DNA from: Heliocidaris tuberculata
Lineage: Eukaryota > Echinodermata > Echinoidea > Camarodonta > Echinometridae
Length of the DNA: 64,000 nt
Direction: 5' to 3'
Assembly: GCA_025618425.1 (NCBI GenBank)
Contig: CM046847.1
Coordinates: 11,464,468-11,528,467 of the forward strand
The position numbers were made by a program, and so were the translations under genes. A model generated the notes under the pieces. The model worked only from the letters and a program-made list of their open reading frames with translations. It did not search any database and was not told the DNA's origin. This document shows positions 36,301-50,900 of the stretch, piece after piece (position 1 is the stretch's first letter; the number at the start of each line of letters is the position of its first letter).

Positions 36301-39300
36301 AATATTGATTATTCAAAAGACTGTCATAGTAGGTTTCTGGTACTCCACTAATGGTGTGACAACAGAATCTCAGTTTGCAGGGGCATCTCGCATATTAATC
36401 TTGAAAGGGAGATGATGGCTATTTGCTGAATGTTCAATGTAACATATGTTTTTTTTTACAAAACTTAAAGCAGCATACTGATCAGCTTGGCCCCATTCCC
36501 CAACTCTGTCCCCAGAATCTTGACAGTTATGGTTAATGAGGATATTTTTGTGCATTTTGCAGGTTTTTTGTCGGATAGAGTAAATTTCTTACCAGAAAAA
36601 GCGGTCTAAACAAATGTCTTGGATGACATGCATCATTTTTCTTGCAAAAGAGAACAAATCAAAGCAAATACCTTTTTCTAATAAGAAAAGAATTATCAAA
36701 TGCCCCATCTATTAATTCTTGATAAGGATGTGACTTTAGAAAGCACAATTTTCTACATTTTAAAAGAGTTTGTCATGATTTAGTCTGACAGCCGCAACAG
36801 TTAAATTGTCTGAGAAAAGAAGTTGTGAGATCAATGTGGATTATTGTCTAGAATGGTAATGGTTTAATAACTTAAATGTACAAAATTCTGAACATTTGGA
36901 TGATATCTTGTGGCTCGTGATTAGACAAAGGGAAAAAGAAATAGTCACAAGACCCCTCCCCCCCCCCAAAAAAAAGGGGAGGGGGAGACAAACTATGTCC
37001 ACAAGTGAGGTAATCTGGCTTGATTTTTGAACTATACAGTATACATGTATGGCAGTGTGACTTTATCATTTTGTCCTTCCCCTAAAACCACTCTCACACC
37101 TCATGAAAGGATAAGTCTGTATAGCAGACAGGCATGCAATCTGGGCCCTACATTTAATTGGTGATTGTAACACTATTTGTAGTCTGCTGTTCCATACTCA
37201 TTTTTTCATTCAGACATTTTTGAAAATTCCCGTTTTATTATTTAAGGGAAATAAACGAGCAATTCAAAATGTGTGATTGATTTTAACACTAGAATTTGAA
37301 ATTTTACAATTCTGTTCAAACAGATAATGTGTTTAAAAAAAATTATGTGCAAGTTAAAATTTGAAAGTAGCATAAACACAACACAAAAAGTAAGTTGCCC
37401 CTTAATTGGCAACTCCTCATGATTTTGAACAACAAAATTTTAAAGTAGAATTTCATTGATTTTGAATATTGATTTAATTTTTATTATTACATAGGTGAAG
37501 CTTAGATTGAACAAGGTTATCAAAATTCAACGCTTGGAAACATTTGAAGTAATGATTATTATCAATTATAAAATGATATAACACAGCCCCGCTATAGCAC
37601 CTATAGAGCTCTTTGAACGCTGCTGAGATATGTGACGTCATACCGGGGAGCAATCCTTCCTAAGCAGACGATGCCCCATAACATCTTATACATTTTCATT
37701 GCCTGTTTTGTCATCTCATCTTCACTTATTTCTCTTACTTCACTAGCATCAGTATAAATGCTTATTTGTTGCCTCACTCTAAATTTCCTGCATGGTATTA
37801 TTTTAATGAAAAATGCAGCGTTAAAAAAATAAAGGAATCAATCGCTTGTAAACAAAAAAAGATGCCATTGTATTTTCAGCTGCATGCACCGCGGCATGTC
37901 GGCGTTTCAAGAGGGAACGAATACCATCCATGCTATAATTCAGCGGGCTTTACAATTCGAAAGTGTGATTTCTTTGATTGATCATTGACCCTTATCATGA
38001 CTTTTTACAAACAAAAGATTTTAGTTACTAGAAACGGTTTCACTTCCCTTTTAGAATGTGAAATACAGTCATGGTGAAACAAACCAAACTCTTTATAATT
38101 TAAAAATAATGGCATTGCAGTTACGTTCACTTGATATAGGACGTCGTCTGCTTAGGCAGGATTGGCACCTGATGTGACGTCACGAAAACATCGGTATATT
38201 TCTGGCGAATCGCTCGGATATCCCAGATGCTGAGAAGTGTTTTTATTTGTGTTATTTTTTAATCATCAAACATGCAGTTAACGTAAAACTTATACGATTA
38301 CCATCTGCAAGCTTTCTAGTTTCTAGAGATACATTATTGAGCATATTTGTGATTTGCTTTGAATATCTACTTTAAACAAATTTTAAGGAGAAGGGACTGT
38401 GCCAGTGGTTCTTATGTAACTTTTTTGTGTGAAAATCAGAGGTAACCATCAAGTCATGCTTGAATGAGCACACTTTGTAGATGAAAAGACCACATATCAA
38501 AATTTGCAAGAAGGTCATTTCACCAGTGTACTGAGAGCCAGTCAAATTCATGACTGTCGGCGCTGTGTGTACATGCATTGGATTGGTTAGTGATCTCCTG
38601 ACACCTTGCTGGCCTTGAATTCACTATTTCGTGGTAGACTGAGCACAAGTAAAATGAAGCCATCACCAAGACTCAAATGTTTCTGAAGTAGTGTCATTTT
38701 ACAAGGTTATGGAACTTATTTCTCAATGCAACTTTAGAGCTCAGGGGGAAACTTACTGTTTGTGTTGTGTTTAGTCTCTAAGACTTTTGTTTAAAATATC
38801 CTTTGCTTTAGTCACAAGATTAGAATGATTGAATTGACAATGTTACACATTTGAAAATGGGAGCTTTTCTGTACTGAAACATCTTTTTCTTCTGTTGTAA
38901 ATAAGCATTTTCAAAGATTAATGTGAACAAGCACTATGCGACGGTTTGAAAAGCTGAAGTGCATATTGTGCACACGCTTCAAGTAGTAGGGACTGCAAGA
39001 GAGGAATGGGGAAAAGACCAAGGAAATGTCTTGGGGCTTTCCTTTACCCTAATGAAGTTTTCTGCTCAGTGGAGTTCTTAAATAGTTGTCAGAATTAGGC
39101 GTAATCCTCTTTGGGAAGATGTTGAGAAGTGGAAGTCAACTCAAGTGGCCCCGGTGAGGACAAATTCCTTTCATGAGCTGGGGACCCTTGTTGGGAATGT
39201 GTCGATGGCAGAGGGGAAAACTATGCCAAGAATTCAGCCTCATAGCGTAAGTAAGGGAGGTGTGAATTAGCTTGAGAGTTGAAAATGTTGCAGATGCAGT

Positions 39301-42300
39301 GTTCATGAATTATGAGTGCTATATATAGCCAGCAAAATAGTGAGCTCTGAGAATTCTTCAGTGAAAATCATGTGTGATGGAAAAATGTAAGAAGTTGAAA
39401 AATGATGGAGATTTTTTTGTTCAGGTAGTTGCATTATAAAAGATATGATTGCCTCATAAAATTTGGAAAGAAGTGCAATATTTGAGACAAATATGCACTT
39501 CTCTTCAAAATGATTGTTATGTTTAAATTGTCCACAAGTGATCTTCTGTTGTGGTTTAAAACTGTTTTCAATGTGACCTCTGGTTTACCCCTGCAAATCT
39601 CTAGCAATCAATAACGTTGTTTTAGAGCGCCCCTCCCTTCCCCCCCCCCAAAAAAAAAAAAAAATGTAAAGAAAATGTTGATAGGACAGGCATGTTGTAA
39701 AAGAAACTATATATCAGTCATTCATTACTCAGATAATGCAGAGTTTTTACTGATTTTCAACAAATCCTGCCTCAAATGTAAATTCAGGTCAAAGGGGAAT
39801 TTGTCTTTTCTTCTTTCATTTTCATTGACATTTCATTGTAAATTAATACCTCCATGAAATTGCAAAGAAAATGGGAATTTTTATGCAAATCATCCACATT
39901 ATAGTTACCATTTAGAGAATCATGTTCTACCGCGTGTCAGTCAAGCTCAAAGCTAGTATTGGGTGACTGTTAGTGAATGAATGCATTCTAAGTTCTGCAA
40001 AATGGGTACAGTTTAGATCAAAGAATTAATCCCTAAAACAAACTGTAACTTCCACCTAGAATGATCTTGTTACAGACTTCTCATCCATTCGGAATGTGTC
40101 AACCAAACTCCAACTGTGACCATAAAGCATGTTGTATTGAATGAGTACATTTCCAAAGTATTCTGCTATCCCTAAAACAAGCAGTAACTTCCACCAAGAA
40201 GGATTCTGTTTCTAACTCCTCATGCAGCATTTATGAATGGGTCTTTGTGAGTCCAATCGTTGAGGAAATGGACAGATCTTGTCCAACAATGCCCCCCATT
40301 TTTTGATGGGCAGTCGGGATCCCCTGGTACACAAAACCATTCCATTGTTTGCTAATCCCCATTTTCTTCCCCCAGATATGGGATCATTTGAGCAAAAAGT
40401 AAAATGATAGAACTGTAAAATCCAGTTTGATCAATTAAGTATTCAGTCATACTCAGCCTTTCAAATACATGTTCCGTTGAACAATAAAACCACATTCGTT
40501 GGCCGCAATGTTAAGAAGCTATGGTATGTGTGGCTGTGCAAATGTACATGTAGTACCACAACTGGCCTTCTTTTCCTCTTATTATTAAGCATTATGAAAT
40601 GGCTATGTTGGTGAAAATTGTTTTCGTAGTGCATCTGTGTTTAGATCAAAATTGGAGTCTTTAAATTGACACCACAATAGTCTGACTTTCTTAAAGCAAA
40701 TATTGCAGAGCTTGTGAACATTTTTTACAATCAGACTAATAAGAGAGGCTTATGATGGTTTGGGGTTTTAGGTTCCATGAAAAATGTCATGGACCTTTTT
40801 TTTGCCTTCTCTAGGTACACATGTAAAAGAAGAAATTGTCCTTGATTGTGTTCTTGAATTTGCCCCTAAAACTTAGAAGTGATATATTATTCCTTTTGGT
40901 CAAATTGTGACAAGAAGGAAATTGGTCGTTGATCAAACCTCTTGTAGAGTGAAATGGAATAGAATAGGACTAGTGAATTGAAGCTGGAGGTGTAATTTTA
41001 ACTCCTTCATTTTTCCTGACATGTATCGAGGCAACTTTCTCTTTATCCATAGTTTTAAAATTTTTGTTGACTTTCTCACCTTTAAGTGAGTGTGAAATTT
41101 CTCACCTTAACCCAAGTGTGAAATTTCTTAAATTTTGGCAATCAACTCTGGTTTTCCCCTTTTGCAAATAAACCCCCTCTTTTTCTATCTATCTCTGTCT
41201 CCTTCTCTCTGTCTTCTTTTGTTTCTTTTCTATCTCTATTTGTCCTTACATTGTTTCTTTTCTTTTTTTTTGCTTCCTTCTTTTTGTACTTAACTCCACC
41301 TTTCAACCTAGCAGCTCCCCTCCCCCCCTTTCTCTTTACTTGCTCTCTCTCTCTCTCTCTTTACTCTCTGTCTCTGTATATTTTTATTTATTTCTTTCTT
41401 TCTCTTTCCTGCTGTTTTTCTTTTTTACTCCTTTGACTTTAGTTTTCTTTTTCTTTCTTTTTCTTTGTTTTTCTTTGTTTTTCCTTTTTTCACTCTTTCT
41501 TATGGCTTTCTCTGTCCTTTCCCTTTCCCTTTTCCTTTCTTTTCCCTTCCTCTTTCTCTTTCTCTCCCGTTTTGTTTTCTTTGTTTTCTTTTCCCCTCTT
41601 TATGATTTTTTTCTCTTTTTCTTTCTCTTTCTTATTTTTCTTTTTTCCTTTCTTCCTTTCTCTTCTTCTCACTTTCTGTTCCCATCTTTTTCTGTCCAGC
41701 ACATTGTCTTTCTGTTTCATGCTCCTTGTACTCTCTGTCTTGCTGCAGATCCAATCTATTTTCAAAGTTTGTCTCTGTCTGCTTGTCTGTTTGTCTGTTT
41801 CTGTCTGTCTCTGTCTGTCTCTGTCTCTTTCTCTCTACCACTCTCCCCTTCCACAATTCTGTTCTCTCTCATCCCCTCCCCCTCTCTCCCTCATTCAGTT
41901 GTCAAGTCATTTATGTACATTATCATCTCAGTCAGCCTCTTAAAAACTCTCTGGGACTCAAGTACCCAAGAGCCATTAATGTCAACAAATCCTTTCAGAA
42001 CTAACGTTCTCTCAAAACCGATCTGCACTTAATACTGGTACTAACAGCTTCATGATGTGGTACGGAATGTCTTTTAATAAACCCCTCCCCCATTACTGCC
42101 ACTATCACCATCCCACACATTAGAAGTGAATACTCCTTTGTTTGCAGTAAGGATAGTCTTAATCCGTAAATTGATATTTTAGGAGGAAGAAAGGGCGTTT
42201 CAAAGGTTGGGATTTTTAAGACCATAATTGGGTGTCTTCTCGGGTTTTGGCTAATCTGACATGTTGTGACCACGGGCGACCTCACACGCTTGATCCTTAA

Positions 42301-43058
42301 TCACCTTTCTCGAGGAGGGGGGGGGGGGGAGTGATAGACGGACACAGAGAGAGGAAGAAAGACAGAGAGGGAGGGAGAAAGAGAGACAGAGAGAGAGAGA
42401 GAGAGTAGAGGAGAAAATGGTATTAAAAAGATGTTGTATTAAGCATCTTAGGGTTAGTACTATTCATTCTTGAATTGAATAATATCTAAAACTTGTTCAG
42501 GAATGTTAATGTGATAAAATTGAAGTATCGCATGGTTATATAGGAAAGAAAGAAAGAAAAAAAATCAGATTTGCAATTAAGTTGACATGTACAGAGTAAG
42601 GGATTAAGTGATTTAGGAAGTTTAGTGTCATTAAGAAGCATCAAGACAAGTAATATCAGTATTGTAGGAGGATAAGTAGGCAGCAAATTTTCCAGTCTGG
42701 CAAATCTTTTCAACCATTTCAGATCTAGCCGAAAAAAATGTTGGTGGTCAGGCTTGGCATTTTTTAAAGTGAATTTAAGTCAGTTTAAGTATTTAGGGTA
42801 AAGTGTTTTCAAGCAGCCTTTTTGGGATGACATTTTGTATAGGAATGTGTTCTCCAAAATCCAGTACAGTAGCAACATAGCTTAAATCTCTTGGTAATAT
42901 AATCTTTGATGATGTGTGACATACATTTCAAAAATTAGTTTTACATTGAAAATACGTGATATACTGTATTTACACAAAAGAATATTATAAAAAGTCATTT
43001 TAAACTTAAAGTCCTTGAAGACATACAGGCTACAAGATTTCCTGTCAAGCATGTTGCC

Positions 43059-43114
<56 letters not shown>

Positions 43115-46100
43115 CCATTCAGCATGAAACAGAATTTCATAGAATTTATACTTATCTTTAAAATCTTAATACTTAAATATTTCAGAGTTGACATTACCTT
43201 TATAAAATTTTAGTTTTTGAAATCACTGATTTTAATTGTGATTTTAAAAGGGAAAGTGGCCTGTGAATTGATTTATTATCTTAATCTTATTCAAATGACA
43301 ATTTTGCTTTCAGAAAAAAAATTGACAACCCTAACTTTAGAAAAAGATTTAGTTTGTATCATTTTGATATTGCTTGATGTGTGTGGAAGGGTTGTTCAAA
43401 AAAAAATAATAATAATTTTAAAGAATAATAGAACTTATTGATATGAAGGTGACATTGTACAGTGTCAAGGTTTTATCTCCTGTTTAATGGGATTGATATG
43501 AAAGAACAATAGGATTATCTTTTCTTGTAAGTTCCAGCTGGTCCATGCTCAGTGTATTGTTGACAGAAAGAAAAATATGAAAAATATGATATTTTGATGA
43601 TAAAAACTTTATTATAATTGTTTAGTGAAATAGAGTTCAAGATTCTGTAATTTTGAATTTGATTTCTAAATGTCTTCTCAGGTTTGATATTTAATCAAAA
43701 TACATGTGACCATGAAATACATTTAATTAAGCAAGATTTATGACATTTCATGGTGCATGTTTGTTAGTCTACTGAGCCATAGTCTGGATTTTAAGTATTT
43801 GTTAAAGACTATTTTTCTTTCTCAATTACATTTCTAAAATATCTATTAATTTGTACTCTAGGTTCTAGGTGGCAGAACTTACATTATATCTCAATTATAA
43901 AATTAATCTGCATGATTAAAAACTTGCCTAATGAAGTCTCATTTGCGATGTATATAGGTTTGTAACATTTGTGGTAGATTAGTTATTTGTGATTTCATTT
44001 TTATGGCCTTTTAAATATTTGATTGATGTTGTCTTCAAGACTTCACTTAATTTTGAAATAAGAGGGGGAAATAAATCACATTGCATGGAACTAGGCAAAA
44101 TGGTTGAACTTGATATTACCTTAATGTATGTTTCATTTCTATTTTGCTGATCTTACAGACAAATTTGGACATTGGACTTCAGCCTCCTGTCACATTCAAA
44201 CTAGCTACTGGCTCAGGTCCTGTCTTCCTCAGTGGTCAACATGCATTAGGTAAGGTCTGATGATTTCAGAATTTCTCCTGTGCTTAAGTAAACCTGGTCA
44301 GCTCCTCCTTACTCCTCTCGTAACTCTACTTTGCATGTGTGATGACATTGTGAGACAGCAAATTAACACACATACGTACATGTGACTTACCTGCAGACTC
44401 GAAACCACCAATAAGTCACCCAAATTTGTTTCTGAGAACCCACTTGACTCTTTTGTACCAGTATGCCAGTTTACGCAAATATTTTTTTTGTTTATTTGAA
44501 CTGGATCACCCCCATATAATGCGTATTTCTCATTATCTACCTCACCTGTTTTATGAACTTTGCCAGTGGTTTTGAGCAGGTGGGTTAATCTAACTCTTCA
44601 CCTGCTTTGATAGACTAAGGGAACAAACAGTGGACTGCCACAGCCAACTTTTGTCACGCATAGAATGTGAATGGAATATATATACTTCAAACAATGTGGC
44701 AGTCTGGGGTTACAGTTCACAGCAAATAATGTTGTTATGAACTATTGCATTTACCCATAAAGAGTCATTGTATTTTAGTAGCCCAAACCCAGGTTACATA
44801 CAATATGTGTAGTTTATGTCAGGCAAGCTTATACAGCCATTTTGGTTGTCAAAAACAACCACTGAAAACAGAATGAGAGATTTCCCTTTGTCATTTTCGT
44901 TCAAATGAATCAACATTTAAGGTAGAAAATATCCAATTAAGTCTGAAAACTAACACTACCAAACTATTTTAGGATCTGTGTATAATCATCATTATTGATA
45001 TAAGGCATATTTATTTGGAAAGTCCAAGATGTTTGGTCATTTTGTGTCTCATATCATGGAGTAATGAAGTTATATTGTAGTTTTTATCAAATGTGTGATT
45101 GTACTTGATATTTTGTTTGACATTAGCTTTTATAAGGTTTTCAAATTGTTCCAGTATAATGAATTGTTGATTCAATTGGTAACGTATGGGATATGATGCC
45201 TTAGACATGCATTTCACGCACTAGTGTCGACAAAGTACTGCAAATGACCATTTTGTTAATTCTTCCTGTTTCCTTCCAGATTTACAAGAGGATGAAGAGT
45301 TTGGAAAAGACTTCCAAGATTCAGAAGCATTTGAAATGGGAGATGAAGATGTAGAAGATGAAGAAGAAGGAGAGGAGGAAGAGGAAGAAGAGAAGGTGAA
45401 GAAGGTATCAACAAAAGGAAAAGACAAGAAACTTGCGATAAAGGTAACAATCTAGCATGGTGTTGCGACATATGAAGTACCAAAGAGAAATTGTTGAAGG
45501 GTACAAACACAAATTTTGGTCAAATTCTTGCATTTTTAGTTTTGCAGTGAAAGGAAAAAGAAATAGTACATGGTATAAAAAGTTACCGGTACAATCAGTA
45601 ACTGTTGATAATTTAGATATGGACTAGTTTGTACATGTGCATGTGTTATATAGAAGTGGCCAAAGTAGGGTCAATACTCTCAAATCATGTGTAAATCGAG
45701 AAATGTTTATCCGCTAGCCAAGAGTATGTTTGCGACATTCTGCCAGACATACGGCAAAAAGTTAAAGGATATTTTTCATACTGATTTCTATTGCCTTTTA
45801 ATTTTTTTTTGACTTGTGTAGCTCCTCAACTGCCTTGGAAGTATTAGATAGAGAATTGTTCCAGGATCAGATTTTTTTGTGGGTTTCAAGATAGAGTTAG
45901 GACTTGGTAGGCTCTAGTTTATGTCGCTGACGATTATTCTTTGTGCTGTCGTAAGATAATATTAAGGGCTTGTGAAAGTTAAAGAAGTGGTTTTATATTG
46001 CAAGATCATGTTCTTATTTGATGCATCAATTCATGCAACTTTTTCCATGTGATGTTTTCTTCTAAGGTTAAATAATTCAAATTCATTCCGAATCTCAGTG

Positions 46101-47921
46101 TTTCAGATTCTTTGCACAATACAACTATTTTTAACTACTGTCTCTTGGGTTGCATAAGAAAAAGAGAATTTTGTTTGATTGCCCAAGCCTCTGCCCAAAT
46201 TCTGTGTCTTTTCCTACATCAAGTATGATAATGCATAATTGTAAACTCACAGCATTTGAGCTTTATTCACTCTTTGGTGTGGTTAACATTTTGCATGTTT
46301 GTGATGGGTTGTAATGTAATTTCTGGTACTGTATACGCCATATATTTCGCGGGGGTTTTATTTTCACGAATTATCGTGAGTGGGTCGCGAATTTAACAAC
46401 ACGCCAAAATATTGCCAACATTTGAAGTCGGTTGAATTTGTTGTCTCCTGGTCAGAAATTACCACTTCGCTTTGCAAAAGTACATCATCACTGCTGTTTG
46501 TAGATTTGAGAATTTTCCGACCGCGAATTCAACCACTCGCGAAATACTCTGGTTAGTCCTATTCGCGAAAATTTATGGCCGCGAAATTTATGGCTTATAC
46601 AGTATCTATTTCTTCTTGTCCTTTTTTAAAGGATGTAAAAGCACCCAAGAAAGGAAAAGGAGATGAATTAGATGATGAGGAGGAGGAGGATGATGATGAA
46701 GAAGATGAAGATGAAGAAGAGGAAGAAGAGGAAGAGAAACCAACAAACAAGGGAAAGAAAAGACCTGCTCCATCTGCAAAAGGTCCTGCAAAGAAGGTTA
46801 GTGAGGGGCATAAGGAAGAAACACCATTTAACATTCTCAGAAGAAAGCATTGAGATTGTATCGGCCAAGACTGTTGTTGTTTCAGTTTGTTATGTGACTT
46901 GTGAAATTGTAGAATGTGAAAAAATTATTAGGGAAGTTATGTTACTATTGGGTAGAAAATTTAGCACATGTCACATATCGCCTTCTGCTTTGTTTCTGCA
47001 TGTTTACTATTACAATTTGAGTTTCAATCATGTTTTTATCCACACTTGTCTTGGATATCCTTGATGCATGTTTATTGTGATCAGTCAGCATGAAAAAGGA
47101 ACATTCCTCCTCCTTTTGTTAATGTTCAGAGACTGTCTTTAGTTTCCCTGCACAAGTACGGTCAAGCAACAACATCTTTGGTTTATATTGTGAAATGACA
47201 TTGCTATGCCTGTACATGTATTTAGTTTTCAGTTTAAAGTGATTTGGTAACTTTGTAGAGGCTTGATAAAATCTGAGCTGCCTGGCCTTATATGCTATCA
47301 GTATATGTAATATGGTGTAAAAATGAAGCCCAGGAAAAAAAAAAGCACTTCAAAATCATCATGTGCTTCACAAAAGTAAACTTATGCAAGTGACCAGAAA
47401 TGCCAGACTCATTTCCCCCCATAGACTCAGTGTTAGACTAAAGCGTATGGCCATACGCTTTCGTAAATGGGAGTATTCAGTCATAGATATCTTAATAATA
47501 GCATTATATATATATGAAAACCTTTCTATGCCTGACTATTTATTTATCCTTCTGAACATCATTATACAAGACAGATATCAAAATACAACAATTTATTAAA
47601 TCAAGCCTCCGCAAAGTTACCGAATCCCTTTAAATTGTTTTGCTATCTAGTTGAGTTGAGATTTTGTAAATAAATAGTTTTTTTTGCTAGCTAAGGACAC
47701 AGATCATAGTGAAAGTGAGTGTTGAAAAGGAACTGATCTTTTCCAGCTTCCTGTTCATCATTTTTTAATAGTGTGTTTGATGACTTTTATTCATGATTAA
47801 ACCATACTTTGCCTTTCAGCTGATTCTGCTAACAGCGAAAGGAGAGAGAATTCTTTTGAATAATTTGAATTTACACACATTTCTATCGCTCTCTGTTTTG
47901 TTTTCAAGATGTCAAAACCTG

Positions 47922-47956
<35 letters not shown>

Positions 47957-50900
47957 GACGACGATGACGATGATGATGATGATGATGATGAAGATGGTAT
48001 AGATTGGAAGGTTTGTTATGAGTAAAATAGAGACCAGCCTCCACCTTATAAGCTCCCCTCCCCTCCACCACTCCACCTTCTCACCCCCTTCTGCTCTCTG
48101 TGTTTATCTGTCTTTTTGTTTGTTGGGAAAAATGAATAAGACTGGAATTATAGCCTTTAAAGGTAAGACACAGTGTTGGTGAAGGTCAAGAAGTCTATGT
48201 TTTTTACATTTACATGCATGAGGGTAAAACATGAATTCTAGAAGGTTCTCTCCAGCAGGGATGCCAGTTTTCATTCTTTTGCATGTTTTCAGGCCTTGGC
48301 GTCTCTCTCTCCGTCCTGGCTTTTGCAGGCTCCATATTGTGCAGACATATGGGCTTCCCGCATATACAGTTTAGGGATCTCTTTTAGGCTGATTGAGTAA
48401 AATCAACTAGTATCCCTTCTTGTGGTAGCCTGCATTACAAAAAATTGTATTATATGTTTAGTATTGAGTTGTTAGGATGTATCCTTCACCGAAGGCTATC
48501 TGGTGTTACTGCCTTCCTTGATTATTATGGATGACAGAATTCCAAAACTTAGTGTATGATTATAGTCCAATCCACATATGGTAAATAAATCTCAAAATGG
48601 AGAATGATTGGGATTTCCCAAAAGGAGAACTCTGTATTGAAAAGGGAAAGCTGATTACTCTATACAAGAAAACAAGAATCATTTTGGTCTTGGCCTTTTG
48701 AGATACACCAAGAAAAAGATGTATGATATTTATCAAATCCATGGCCTTGATCAACACTGTGTATTACCTTTAAAAGTCTGCATGCCTTGTATAATAGTTG
48801 TATAATAAAAGGAAATATATATCAAGACACACCTATTTCAGATTGCGTACAACTAGTCATATATTCTCATCTTTCCCAGTTAGAATCATGAACAGACATT
48901 TGGTAGTTTTTCAGTCTCAACAGCCCCTTTGATTAGGCAACTAGATATTGGCGCTTTATAAATACCCTGATTGGATTGGATTGGATATATTATCATTTGT
49001 ATGATTCATGACAGAGGTATGATACTGAAGTCAGTCATTGGTTTGCTGATGGTATCCGGTTTACATGTTCTTTAGCACTGCAATATCATTTGAGGAAGAT
49101 CATCCACAGGGAAAAGACCATAGATATTCTCTGCATTCTTCAAGACATTTGAAAAGTGAGGAAGATAACAAGTTCCACCAGCATGGCCTCATGAATATCT
49201 TACAAGGAGCACTCTGTGTGAAGTTCCTGTTTTCTTGATTATTGCAGCATCTGCATGATAACCAGTGTCAGAGACAACATAGAGTAATGCTTATAATGAA
49301 GTCCTCTCTCCAGTAAGTAACAACATGCTGTTCATCGAATAAAAATGGGGACATTATAATGATGATTTTTTTTTTTTTTTAATCAGGAAGATTATACATA
49401 GCAGAGATGACAGACCAAGGAGTTCATCACAAATCTTCATCATATTACAAAACACACCCACTGATGCCATTTTGGGGCAACACTATCATTTTGATGATCT
49501 TCTTCCCTTCTGATGATTGATTTATTCTCTTTGTCTTTATTTCAGGAGTTTTTCCTTTAAGAACTGCTCTTTCATTTCAAATGAAATGCATCCTTGCAAG
49601 GCAGAAGTACCAGCAACATACAGATTTTATAATGATATCCACTTATATACAAATTTTATAATACCTGTGATTTTTCTTGTGCTGACAGATGCCGGTCTTA
49701 GAGTGTTGCTGAAGTTACGGGCATAATACATCTTTTTCTTTTTCAACTAATCTTTCATATTTACTCTTGGCTATCCCATATAAATTGAAAACAAGCAAAT
49801 CAGGATGTTCTGTTGGTAGGGTAGGGGTCAGCCATACAAAGTGGACTGACATATTGGACACTAGTATCAGTTGGGAGTGGTGAAGCAAACGCAAGCACAT
49901 CGTCTCCATTGACAGCAGAGATCCATGCATTGTAAGGAGTCAGCCAGAGGAGGAGAGGATCTTTCTCTTTTCTTGTTTCTTCTTCTTCATTCATCTTTGT
50001 TCTCCTTCTTCTTTATTCTCCTTCCTTCTCTCTCTCTCTCTCTCTTTTGTCTTCTTTCTTTCCCTCCACTTCCTTCTGTTTCTTTCCTTTCCATCCTTCC
50101 TTTCCATCAGTCTTTCTTTCATTCTTTCTTCACCTTCCCTCTTGTTTTTACTCCTCCCTTCTCCCATTCTCATGCTTCTAATATTTCATCCATCCTTCCT
50201 TCTTTTGCCTTCTTTCCTTGTCTCTCTCTTCATCCTTCTCTTCCTTTTCACTATCAGCCTCCCTCTGTAAGTCTTCCGAATATATTCACATTCTAACCTG
50301 TACTCATTTGGAATTAAATTCTTATTCTTTGAGCTTGCTAAGGTGGACAAGGATGGGACGAGCAAGAAGAAGGTTCCCAACGGTTCCCTCGAGAACGGTC
50401 ACGCCGATGATGACGAAGACGATGAGGAAGATGAAGATTTTAAGGTGGAAGATGAGGAGGAGGAGGAGGAGGCTACAAGTGGAGAAGAAGAAGAAGAAGA
50501 GGAGGAGGAGGAGGAGGAGGAAGATGAAGAGGTTTATATTCCACAGTGATGTTTGTGATGCACTTGTCTATTTACTTTCAGTTGATACTCATCGACTTGT
50601 GTCCATTTCTGCATCATTGAATTAGTGATTTTCTTTTTTTGATGTTGATGGTGTCCTAGTTTGTGTACCTGTCTTATTTTGTTCTTGTTTTATTTTAAAA
50701 AATTTTTAGCAACATTCTTTTAAGTTCCTATTAACTCATTCATTTGATAACTTTCTCATCTTATTTATTTTCAGCGAATACAAGATTTATTAGGCAGGTT
50801 CCGAGAGCAGCAAACGACGACATACCTTACTGATTTCTTTATTGCTGCTGCAGAACTTTTTGTGTTGTATTCATTGTGGGCTTATGTCTTGTGATGTTGA

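Larger units (their letters stand above)
35760..44158 (+). other. p62-like intron 3 (8.4 kb)
   Basis: The longest intron seen. It contains a diverged palindromic element (about 37580-38230), a poly-C/poly-A patch at 36957-36974, a very long CT-rich tract (41160-41885), a GA-rich tract (42316-42415) and a TA microsatellite (43064-43111). The stretch 38400-41150 is non-repetitive to my eye and shows no exon. Confidence 0.8.

Noticed and set aside
41340..42032. 230-codon open frame, Ser/Leu/Phe-rich
   Set aside because: It follows from the long CT-rich tract. The opposite strand is equally open (Lys/Arg/Glu-rich), and there is no non-repetitive coding content.
50218..50625. 135-codon Arg/Lys-rich frame overlapping exon 8
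   Set aside because: It is the +1 shadow of the acidic exon; GAG/GAA runs read as AGG/AGA give Arg.
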